Below, one piece after another: positions 10,681 to 20,569 of a stretch of DNA of 64,000 bases. The stretch lies in NCBI GenBank assembly GCA_941918925.1, contig OW799237.1, forward strand, positions 96,445,015 to 96,509,014, in the 5' to 3' direction. Numbering within the stretch: the stretch's first letter is position 1; each line of letters starts with the position of its first letter. The DNA is from Phyto melanocephala (taxonomy: Eukaryota > Arthropoda > Insecta > Diptera > Rhinophoridae). Under the pieces are notes generated by a model, which worked only from the letters and a program-made list of their open reading frames with translations, had not been told where the DNA came from and ran no database searches. The translations under genes were made by a program, and so were the position numbers.

Positions 10681-12008
10681 TGAGCTAGTCTGCACGTCTT
10701 GGCGTTTCACTTACTGCCAAAGATTTTGTTATGTTACACTACAAAGGATAAATTGTCTTCGTTACTCAACACGATTTATTAAATTAAAATATAATTTTTG
10801 TAATTTTATTTAAACAAAAAAAAATAATTTTTAACGAAAATAATTATTTCTACAGCCCCACAACAATTTTGAGTTCGCTACTTTTTCACCAACACCTATT
10901 TAAAAATTTCTACTTCTATCATACACTCAAACTACTTAAAATATTTTGCTTACAACCAACCAGGAAATGTTGTTCACATGCATTATTTGGCTGCTACTGA
11001 ATACTGTAACTGGCTTAATAATTTTTTTTTAATAAATATAAAATCCCTATAGACGATTTCACAAAAAACTTTACTGAGATTGATGGGTGTTCTGTTAAAT
11101 ACAACATTTGGTTGCTATTTACGCAAAATGAGAAAAACACCAGAGAAAAAGAGACGTCATACACTATGCACATTTCGTACAAGCCAACAAATGTACATAT
11201 CTTTTTAACAGGCTACAATATGCAAATAAGTGTGAAATAATAATAAAAAATAAAAAAAAACAACTACAGAATAAAATAAATAAATAAATATGAAAATGTA
11301 TAACAAAGGAACGTTAACGAGTGTTCAAAAATAAGATTAACAAGTAAAGTGTATACTATTATGTGTATCCATATTTAAGTGTGACATTGTATGTTCGCAT
11401 AATGATGGAGCACTCAACCACTGTGTAAACAGTGATTCTGTCAGCCAGCGGGTGTAGCTGTAGTAGTAGCTGTAGTTTTTTAACATGTTATTGAATTGAT
11501 GAACAACTACTTGTTTAAAGTAGTTTGGTAGCACAAACCATGAACAGGAAATAATAGAGTTATAATTTTTGAACAAAGTGATTTTTGGAAAATTTTGAAA
11601 TATACTTACATACATATATGCACACATATGTGCATACATATCTATTTTGTAAAATAAGCAGATGGTATAATCAATATATTTGGAAAAATTTTAGTTTGCT
11701 TGTCTCTAACGTAGTGTTAGAAAACAAATGTGTGGTATGTTCACATTAGGCAAAAATATATGAAGATATAGTCGTAACCACTACTTTGCTTTTTGTTTTG
11801 TGATCTTTCTTTAAATAAAATTATAACATTTAACAATTGATTGTTATTGCAATATGTTTAAACTAAAAAAAAATTATTTTTTTTAAAGAACATTTTTCAT
11901 ATAAAGCCAAATTATGCTTACAACGACTATAACATATCATTAATTAAATCCAAATTGGATCACTCTGTGCAAAGTGCTTTAATCTGATTTTAATTTCGGT
12001 AATATAGT
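10681..12008. other. AT-rich DNA, no gene seen
   Basis: Simple-sequence-rich AT DNA. A 100-codon minus-strand frame at 11337-11639 is rich in Tyr, His, Met and Cys from a CATACATATG-type repeat (about 11605-11640) and has no domain I recognise. Nothing else supported. Confidence 0.5.
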
Positions 12009-12130
12009 AGCCCAATTCACAGTCTTGTATATTTTTCGTTGCAAATTTGCACAATTGCAAATGTGTTCTTTTTTTTTATACTTTGTTAGTGTAAAGTTTA
12101 CACCATTTACACATGATTGTGAATTGGGCT
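12009..12130. mobile_element. 122-bp MITE with 16-bp inverted ends
   Basis: The left end AGCCCAATTCACAGTC is matched by GATTGTGAATTGGGCT at the right, an inverted repeat of 16 bases with one mismatch. The interior is TG/CA-rich and non-coding. Superfamily not assigned; target duplication not clear. Confidence 0.65.
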
Positions 12131-12250
12131 TACATATATTTTTTCGACTCAAAATAGTTTCCAGACTGGCCAAAATTTTTTATAATTACATTTTTTGTTT
12201 TAAAAATTACTTTATATTAAATTTAAATAAATTTTAAAATTTATTGAAAA

Positions 12251-12398
12251 CTAGCTGACCTGGCGAACGTCCTACCGCCCTATAATCAACTTCATTCCGC
12301 GTTTCACGTTGCTTAACAGTTTGACTTGCTCTTGTATTTCTTTGACTTGCAGCATTACGGGTTCTGCGACTTAAGTTTGTACGTCTTATTGACGGCAT
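12251..12398 (-). pseudogene. N-terminal stub of Helitron Rep/helicase
   Basis: From the ATG at 12398 the minus strand encodes MPSIRRTNLSRRTRNAASQR and then a Gln/Arg/Thr-rich stretch ending ETRNEVDYRAV. This Arg/Ser-rich start is like the N-termini of arthropod Helitron Rep/helicase proteins. The frame then runs directly into the Helitron 3' terminus, so the zinc finger, HUH endonuclease and helicase domains are all absent. An in-frame extension upstream of this ATG has no similarity I recognise and is probably 5' UTR. Confidence 0.65.
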
Positions 12399-12878
12399 TT
12401 TTAGAAACAAAAATTCAACTGAAAATAAAAAAAAAAAAACTAAAGTACCTATTCTTTTGTAAAAGTATCCAAATGGTCTATCAAAAGTTTCCAACACTAT
12501 ATTAATTTGACTAACCTCGTTAAACAAACAATTCAGAAAAAAACACACAGTTCAAATTATCCTGCAGAAACCAATGTGAAAAGTTCACTAAGAAATGGTA
12601 AATGAATTATGTAGGTATTTTGTTATTATAACTCCGACCACAGACCAACTCCGACCGATATATTTGCAAAGAGCATGTAAACTATGTTTCTTTGTTTAAA
12701 TGTCAACTACGTGAATTTTACTGCCAGTGACACATTATTATTATTATCTTCTTACATAAGAACCTTCTACTAATAATAACAAATACAACAAAAAAAGAAT
12801 TAGTGAAATCGGTCCAGCCATTCACGCGTGATGCCGTGACCAAGGGAAAAAGAGATTAATTTTTATATATATAGAAGA
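12251..12878 (-). mobile_element. Internally deleted Helitron
   Basis: On the minus strand the 5' end (12878) reads TCTTCTATATATATAAAAAT and the 3' end (12251) reads ACGTTCGCCAGGTCAGCTAG|T, a textbook Helitron terminus with a GGCGAAC/GTTCGCC-type hairpin and CTAG followed by T. The 5' part holds the CGGTCCAGCCATTCACGCG region seen in other insect Helitrons. Between the ends only the first codons of the Rep/Hel protein remain, so about 5 kb of coding sequence is missing. A relative's 3' end is at 37320. Confidence 0.82.
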
Positions 12879-13394
12879 TATAGATTTTGAAAATAACTTT
12901 TATTTATTATTTTAGAGGATTTTTCGCCTTAATTTTCTTAATATATTTCTTATTATTTTTGTTAAATGATGTTTCACAGTCTAGTAATTGCTTTTAAGAG
13001 TTCATTATAAATAAATTAACTATAATTAAATTAATTCATTAATTCTCAGAGACAAAATATACCCCACTGCGTGCATGCAAGTATTTTGTTCAGGTTTACA
13101 TGGATTTGTTCAAAGTGGTGATGATAATGGTCATAATAGAAGAAAACTTTAATTCCAACTATTTGCTCAGACTAAAAATTTTTTTCAGTGTCAAAAATAT
13201 TTTCGCACTAAAAATAAATGATCAAAATTGTGGCTTATTAGTTTACAATTTTTTTTTTTTAATTATTTCTGTCATAAGGCGCCGACAGTCATAAGGCGCT
13301 GACAGTCTAATTTTGTACTACATTTCCCGACATGCTCGATCTTAATTCGTAATTTTTTAAAGATGTTTTGATTAATAGCTGCTGGTTTTGCAGC
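12879..13394. other. Spacer with a 17-bp duplication
   Basis: AT-rich DNA without a recognisable gene. At 13272-13305 the 17-mer TCATAAGGCGCCGACAG is repeated once in tandem with one difference. A short open frame at 13100-13294 shows nothing recognisable. Confidence 0.5.
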
Positions 13395-13850
13395 ATGGAC
13401 CAGAAACCTGAAATACCTCCACAAAAAGTAGTTCAAAGGTGTCAAACAACACGAACATTATGAACAAATTACAGGTCAATTTCTAAAGATAATTCAGTTC
13501 AGTGCAGAAACGATTAGTTTATGCTAGTTTTCTTGTTGGAATTATGTGGAATAAAAAAAATTACAAGTCGCGAGACAGAGTTAGTGAAAAAGGCGTCGAA
13601 TCGATCGAGCTTGATTTGAACGAATATTATCTTAAAGAGTAAATGTTGTCACGAATTGATCTAATGTATTGCATATTACATCATTAGGTGGACGATTATG
13701 CGAACCGTAAAGGTTACGAAGGCTAATTTTTGGATTTAAATACTCACGATTTGTAAAAATCGTTCGATTGCAAGTCTGAGCATGCTGAAAAATTATATCT
13801 TGTTTCACAGTTATTCCTATTCGAAGTTCTGTACCTTTAAAAAAGGACTA
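13395..13850 (+). pseudogene. Decayed protein-coding sequence, family not identified
   Basis: A reading frame opens MDQKPEIPPQKVVQRCQTTR at 13395 and breaks after about 20 codons. A second frame (from about 13508) then runs to about 13850 with segments VSEKGVESIELDLNEYYLKE, MLSRIDLMYCILHH, VDDYANRKGYEG, FLDLNTHDL and SEHAEKLYLVSQLFLFEVLY, separated by five in-frame stops but no further frame change. Balanced charged/hydrophobic composition across those stops is unlike the chance frames nearby, so this looks like a former coding exon or a retrocopy. I do not recognise the family; a captured TE protein is also possible. Confidence 0.55.
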
Positions 13851-14264
13851 TAAATATATATCACATTATACGCATGTACGTCACATTAGCCAGAGACTTT
13901 ACAAAAGCAATATAAAAACATTGAAATTTTTATAAATTGAAAGCGTGTAAAAGCATTATAGTTTATTTAAAAGTATATTATTGAAAACATAACGGCTGAT
14001 ATGGTTATTTACCGTCTTGAAGTTAATATTACAAACAAAAACTTATTCGCTTTTTTCTTTAATTTTTAGTTATTTATTTGTTATTTAATGTTTTTTTATT
14101 TTAGTTTATAATTATTGTTATTTTTAATTATTTATTTTAGCATTTTATTTAAAATTGTAAATTGTTTGCACGCACGAAAAAGCAGAACTACAACAAACAT
14201 ACTGCGTAATCTTGTTTTTGTCATTCTTGGGTTAAGAGTTTTCATTTCATTAATAAATTATATG
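13851..14264. other. AT-rich spacer, no gene seen
   Basis: Nothing recognised apart from T-rich low complexity around 14030-14160. Confidence 0.5.
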
Positions 14265-14740
14265 CAGCGAAGTGTCCTGTCCCATTTCTGAATAAATGCG
14301 TACTGCAACAAAACAGCATTGTCGAATTTGAGGCAATATCAATCCCCATGAGATGTAAAAAAAAATTAATAAAACCTGATTCGGACTGCCGGCATCATCG
14401 GTCTATATTTTTTTCAAAACGATGTTGGTCAGGCCATCACAGTCGACAGGCAATGCTAAAGGCAATGATAAGCAATTCCTTTTAGCCTCTATTGAATGTT
14501 ATAGATATTTGTTTTAAGAGAATTTCCCACACATCTCATGCCACATTAGACATTGAGCACAAAAGTTTGAGATTATGATCATCTCAGGTGGTGGTGACTT
14601 AAACTGGCCACCGAGTTGCATTTTCTTATATTCCAGCTCTACGAGAATAAGGCACAAGCCACAGCAGCCCCTTAAGCCCCCATAACTTATGTCATCTATC
14701 CACTTTGCTTGATTTATACACCAGAGCCTTAAAAAATTTC
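14265..14740 (+). pseudogene. Mariner-family transposase relic (plus)
   Basis: In order on the plus strand and spread over shifted frames: NKQHCRI...GNINPHEM (compare NKQNCRIW of better-kept copies), AGIIGLYFFQNDVGQAITVD, HTSHATLDIEHKS, and ISGGGDLNWPPS. These match the central and C-terminal DDE domain of mariner transposases, including the region just after the second catalytic Asp (expected QQDGATCHTS) and the NWPP motif before the third. Stops and frameshifts are frequent; no terminal repeats identified. Confidence 0.68.
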
Positions 14741-16599
14741 ACATTTTGAATTAAAACCATTCAATAAAGCCACGGCTTATTTGTTTGTTGTTTTTTATAC
14801 GATATTATATTTTATACATTTGCCTTTTAAACAACTAAAAAAGTTCGATGATACACACTTTGTTTTATTTAAATTTAAAGATGGAAACGCTTAGTAAAAT
14901 AGACGTTATATCTATTCATCTCTATTCAGGAAATAGTCTTATGCGTAAGCAATACTCCTGAAGTGAATAAAATTTACTTGAGATTAATTTTATAGCAAAA
15001 AAAGAATGACTGCGTTTTTCTTATTGAAAGACAAAATCAGAATCTAAGAAAAGCGCAGAAATTTTTTGGAATTAATTTGTAAGTATATAAATTCGTTGTG
15101 ATTTGAATCTTTACTTAGATCCTATGATGTGCATAGCCTGAGTGACACACTATTGTTCCATCCACCAGAATTTGTTTTTGAACAAATAAAATAACTCCTA
15201 GTGGAATTTTCTGTTAATGCCACATAAAAAAACTAACCAGTTCTCAACCATTTTTTTTAATAATAAACGGAATAACACACTTATACATGTCTGCCTGGCA
15301 TTTCTAATTAAAACTTCTACTAAGTAAAAGGAACTATTTAGGTTTTATCTTTAAAATCAAATTAAAAAAATACTCTACACACATTTTTATAATTTATTTA
15401 ATATGAAATTATCATTTCAGTATTTACTTTTCTACATACTCATTGCATACAGCAAATTCTTGAAGTGTTTGCCATAGCAATGACAAAAAAAAAACAAATT
15501 TATACCCTAAACAAGTTGTTATTGTATTGTCAATATATTTGTATTTATAAGTTAAAAGGGGAATGAATTCCAAAAATAAAACTCCCCAAAATTTGCTCAA
15601 CAAGCAAACATAATTTGCAATTGCTATTGAAGAAGTAATAAAATTTAATAACTCAAACTCTGGCAAAAGCAAATATTTCATTAAATAAAACATCTAAATA
15701 AACAAATCTGCAAAATAAAATATTTCATTTTAAAATAAACAAATCAAAAATGTTTAAAAAAAAACTACTAAAAGCGAATTCGAAAAAAAACATTTTATAT
15801 CAAACAATTTTTGCTGGGAATTCGTGAGATCTGTTCAATATGTTGCAAACTTCTTAAGAAATACGTGTGTATGTATGAATGAAACTCCCTTTTTGCAAGA
15901 GACAAAATGGCAATTAAACTAACAATAAATAGACGCAGACAATGGGGTAGAGCAAAACCAGTATAAGCAGAGTATTGAAATTGAAGAAATATTTGCAAGA
16001 CATTTTTGTTAGTTGCAATAAAAAATTAGCTATAAACTATATGTCAATCTACACAACTTTAAAGGATTTTCCTTATTTAGTTTCGTTGAAAAAACAACAA
16101 CAACTAGCAACAGCAAGGGTGCAGATATCTTTTTTTTACTGTCTAAATAGCTGGTTAACTCAATCATTTTTGATGATGAACTTGAGACAGACGTATTTAA
16201 ATTAAACAAAAAAGTTCCTAAAGCATTAAAAATTGGCAATAATTAAACTCTTTCTTAATGAATAATGTGATTTCACAATACGTTTAAATTGGGTCAACTA
16301 AAAATTTGGGAATTTTCATTTTTTAAAAGAAAATGATTTGCACTGGTCATATCCACCCACTGAAAAATACTTATGTCTTCTCATCTATAAAAAATTCAGT
16401 TGTTGCTTTCTTTTAATGAAAAATTAAATAAAAAAGAACACAAGTCATATTACGGCATTCCATTTCACTCTAAATTATATAAGTTTTATTCGAATCTCTA
16501 TATTAAAGCGAACATAATTTCGATAGCTATCGAATGTGGCACTTAGGCCTCAGTTTTGAGTTGATACCTTTAAAGGAATAGGCCTTAGTTTTGAAATAT
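14741..16599. other. AT-rich DNA, no gene seen
   Basis: Frames such as 15424-15693 (minus), 15795-15998 (minus) and 15975-16205 (plus) have no domain, no codon bias unlike their surroundings and overlap each other on opposite strands. I regard them as chance frames. Confidence 0.5.
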
Positions 16600-16832
16600 A
16601 CACAGAAAAAGTAGTATAAGTTGTAAATTGCCAATCGTATAGTTTAGTTGTGATGGTAGAAATCTATGATTGTGTCTTTAGAATTTCAATTTAGAATATC
16701 AATGTATATTCATCATAAGGAAGTTGTGATTCTTGCAATATAAATTTTATAATCAAAAACAAAACTTTCAATCACAAGAACTAAACTATTCAATTGGCAA
16801 TGAATTTGATAATCTCTTTTCTGAGTGTAGTG
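16600..16832. mobile_element. MITE with long inverted ends (family shared with 61004)
   Basis: Left arm ACACAGAAAAAG ... ATTGCCAATCGTATAGTTTA; right arm is its imperfect reverse complement: CTAAACTATTCAATTGGCAA ... CTTTTCTGAGTGTA. The arms are about 60 bases long. The interior is AT-rich and non-coding. A second copy at 61004-61250 has the same arms, showing a mobile family rather than a chance hairpin. Confidence 0.68.
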
Positions 16833-18099
16833 TCATACATGAAACATATTTATTAATCTAGAAGGAATATCTCTTTGCATACATACTTGTGTATATGATT
16901 TATCTTCTATGGTTTTTAAAATACTTTAATGTTAAAAACAAAAATGCCTTAGGTTAAATATAAAACTTTATCTTCTCTCTTAAACATTTAATTTAAATTA
17001 AACCCTATAACAATCATCATCATCAAGCTGTATGAAGGAAAATCAAATTTTTTACAACCCTCATTTAAACAATACAACGAGTATCGAATAAACATACAAC
17101 AACTAACAAGTGTAAAACCCTTAAAGAAGAACAAAAATAAATTTCCACATGAAATAAATCAAAATAAATAAACAAACAATTGACAATAAGTACCGTAATG
17201 TGTATGAGCATACATCAACACTTGCATAAACAAGTTTACACATACACATGCACACATATGCATACCTGTAGTTTTAAGGTATGGTATCGTTATTTATTAT
17301 TATTATTTTTGACTATTTTGTAAACCAAAGTAAAGGCAAGTGTCATCTTACTGTCCTTAAATAAAAACAAACTTAGAAAGCATATTTTATATTATTGTCT
17401 TCGAATTTATCCACGAGAATCTACAACCAACTGTAGTGGTCCATGTCGTGTGTAACACCAAAACAATTTTTATTTAAGACCCAAAAAAGTATAAGTATTA
17501 AAGGACCTTGTTAACTTCTAAATTAATTTTAATATTACTGTCAATCTGTCAGAGATTACTGTAATCATTAAAAATAGTTTAGACGAAGTGAATATTTAAA
17601 TTTACCCCAATTTTTTCGAATATAGTTAAAGAATCAGCTGACTGTAAAAATTAAAAGCTATAAAACAAAATTTAAAATATACACAGAATAATGCTGTATT
17701 ATTAATATTTTATTCTGAGTTTTACAAATGGTTTCAGAGTGCCCATAAAACAGCTAAGTCCGTTGGATGGAAGAAAGGTCTTAAGCAAGGCACATGAAAG
17801 GTACTCTCGTCGCAACAACTGATCGGAAAACGTAATGTCAAAAGTTGTTTTATTCTTCTTGATTTTATTTATTTGTGTAGAGATGTAAAATTAAATTTTT
17901 TGTTTTCGGTATTAAGACCTTTATTTGGATTTTCTTAACAAAAATTGCTGTATTTTTTAGAATTGTTCTTTTTATGTCCATTTTTATGGGTTTCACAAGT
18001 AAATGGTGATTTTTATAGAGGTATAAAAATGGAGTAAAACAAAGAGTAATTTAAATTGACATGAAATTTTTTTATTGGAAAGATAATCTGCATTATAAT
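16833..18099. other. AT-rich DNA with a possible repeat fragment
   Basis: About 17440-17510 (GTGTAACACCAAAACAATTT ... AAGACCCAAAAAAGTATA) resembles a degenerate 5' portion of the B repeat. The rest shows no recognisable gene or element. Confidence 0.4.
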
Positions 18100-18640
18100 T
18101 TAAATATGACTTATGACCGCCACGACTGACTCTGACTTAGTGTTAAGCGGAGGTCCAATTTCTGAATACTTTTTCTAAAAGCTCAATCATTTTGGGTTTA
18201 TGATAGTCGACTACCGACTTTTCATATCCCCACAGAAAATAGTCTATCGGCCTTAAATGGCCAATTCATGGATCAGAGGGTAAAACTATGCATTGTTGCG
18301 TCTTCTTGTTAAAACTACAGCTCCTGCACATTATGGCGCCCGTTAATGAATGAAAAGGTCAGTTATCATTGGTCTATAGCGGTCATTGTTGACTGTTACC
18401 TTTTGCAAAGCATCGTTTTTAAAGAAGTACGGATCAATGATTCAACCAGCCCATAAAACAATCCAGTTTTTCTGAATGTAGCGGTGTCTCAACATACACT
18501 TAAGGATTATTATCACTCAAAGTTATTGTATCCATTAAAACAAAAACAAGCTTCATCGCTTAACAAAATTCTCTTTTAAAGATCAGGATCATCCAAAAAA
18601 AATTTTTTTTTATGTATGCAAATATATAGTGATAACTTTG
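18100..18640 (-). pseudogene. Mariner-family transposase relic (minus)
   Basis: On the minus strand: SDEACFCFNGY (the first catalytic Asp block, SDEAHFxLNGY in better copies), then a degraded middle, then LRPIDYFLWGYEKSVVDYHK, which carries the third-acid motif (P-x-D-YFLWGY), followed by a tail ending RVSRGGHKSYL. The second catalytic block is lost. Stops and frame changes throughout. Confidence 0.7.
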
Positions 18641-19384
18641 TTTAATGATTCAGACCTAAATAATTAGTTTTCTCTCTAGTATATGCAAATGTTATATATT
18701 TCAATACAATAGTGATAACATAATTAATTACAGCTTTAAGCGTTAAACTATAAAGCCAGAACTGCTGGGATCTAACTCAAAGTATAACAACATAAAAGAA
18801 CACAAACATATGATACTAATTTTTTGCAGCCTTGAATAAGTTTGCATATGTGCGTGTGTATGTGTGAGTTATACAGACAGTAATGAAATTTTTGCAAACA
18901 ATCACATGCAGTCACTAAAAAGTAAAAACTTAAAATTTTCAGGGATGAACGAATGTCGTAAATAAACGTTTGCACAGGAATATGACAGAATTATTTCAAG
19001 TAAAATTTATTTATGCAGACAAAGAAAGCGTAAGAGTAGAAAAATAAATAAAAACAAATTAAAATTCAAAGAAAATAAAAAAAAAACTTTTTATTTATTT
19101 CAGGGTCAACATGTCTTGACAGCTAAGAAGCACTTGTGTTTAAAAAGACCAAATGCAAAAGGGGATAATGAAAATGTTTATTCAGGCAGTGCTTTTAATT
19201 TTATAGTGGAGGAAAATTTTAAAATAAAAGGAAGTAAATATATTTTAATTAACATTCTTAAATATAATTTTTCAAGGGCTAGGGTGTTTAAAAGTAACTG
19301 TGAGCGGATTCTAATATTTTAAAATCATTACTATTTTAAATGGTTTTTTTTTTTTTTTTTTTTTTTTAAATGGTTAATAATGAC

Positions 19385-19422
<38 letters not shown>

Positions 19423-19799
19423 TATTTATAATAATAATAATAATAATATTCTAATATTCACAAATAATATTGGCACTATCCTAAATTTATTAAATGTTTA
19501 CCATAACATCTACATAACATCTATAGTTTAAAGTACAGGATTTTATTACTTGTACATCCTACTGAAACTTTAGATTTTTTTTAGTATTATAAAGACATTT
19601 ATATGGAATGTTCGTGCTATTTTTTTCCAATAAAATGGAAATTGTGTTTTATTGATTTATATATAATCGAATTTAAGTATCATCAAATGATGCTGTAATA
19701 ACATAAGCCACATCAACTTACGAGAACATGGTGACGCTAAACTGTATCATAATAAAATGTTAGGTGTATGAATGAAAAAAAAAGCACGTATTTTTCGAA
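18641..19799. other. AT-rich DNA with microsatellites, no gene seen
   Basis: Contains the T-run and AAT microsatellite listed separately. A 68-codon frame at 19116-19322 has no domain I recognise. Confidence 0.5.
19346..19448. repeat. Poly(T) tract and (AAT)n microsatellite
   Basis: A run of about 22 T residues at 19346-19367 is followed by ATAATAATA repeats from about 19385 to 19448, interrupted once by AAAAATATTTAT. Confidence 0.9.
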
Positions 19800-20175
19800 A
19801 TGGTAGTGATTTATTTATTTGATTGTAAAGAAGATTGAGTATGGAATACAATCTCCATTAGTTAGCCCCCCATGGCTCTGATGACAGCTTATTACTCTTC
19901 ACAAAAAATTTTCTGTGGCTTTCACAGAGATGTGGCTGTTTCTTAAGGATAACGTGTTGGATCACGGATTTAAGCTCATTAATTGTTTCTGGTTTATTCG
20001 CGTAAACCCGAGATTTTACAAAACCGCAAAGAAAAAATAGCACTGCGTTAAATCGCATAATTTTGGCGGCCAGTTGACATCATAGTTTTTTGATATAATT
20101 TGTTCTGCAATAAATGGATTGCTTCATATGAAGTGTGGCGGGTGCACATTGGGTTGAATGATAATTAAACACGAT
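19800..20175 (-). pseudogene. Mariner-family transposase relic (minus)
   Basis: The minus strand encodes a degraded NGAP-type second-acid block near 20150, followed by the segments ACNAVLFFLCGF-like (FFLCGFVKSRVYANKPETIN), then ELKSVIQHVILKKQPHLCES and a short tail ending near 19858. FFLCGFVKSRVYANKPETI aligns with the YFLWGYVKSxVYxNKPxTI region of mariner transposases. The N-terminal half is missing. Confidence 0.7.
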
Positions 20176-20569
20176 CTTAAATCCTGGAAGCTGTAATGTG
20201 TTAATGTGGAAATTTTTTTTGCTTAATATTTAGGTATATGAACATAGCCAACTTTTGAGATAGAAAAAAAATTTTTAAATTTTTTTTAACCCATTGAGGA
20301 CAGTTTTTACATTTGTTAAAAAAAAATGACTTTTTTAAAATTTTTGACAAACTGAAGATTAAGCACAACCTATTGTGTTGTTAGAAAATAATATTAATAT
20401 TTATTTAAAGTTTTTATAAAACCCCCCTTATTTGGAATTTTTGGCATAAAGAGTGAACAACAAGACTTAATCTTTTTTTTTGGTGTATATGTTATTAAAC
20501 ATATTTTATTTAATAAGATGCAATATATTCGAAATGGTTTGTAAGTTTAATATTGTTTTATAATACTTA
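20176..20569. other. AT-rich spacer
   Basis: No gene seen. TTAACCCATTGAGGACAG at about 20287 resembles a piggyBac end (TTAA plus CCCATT) but no partner end was found. Confidence 0.4.

Noticed and set aside
11337..11639. 100-codon minus-strand frame
   Set aside because: Part of it is a CATACATATG simple repeat; no recognisable domain.
13272..13305. 17-bp tandem repeat as a regulatory site
   Set aside because: Only two units, no nearby intact gene; noted as a simple duplication only.
15424..16239. Cluster of four short frames on both strands
   Set aside because: Mutually overlapping, no conserved motif, AT-driven composition.
20287..20304. TTAACCCATTGAGGACAG, like a piggyBac end
   Set aside because: No matching inverted end with TTAA was found within a plausible distance and no transposase remains.
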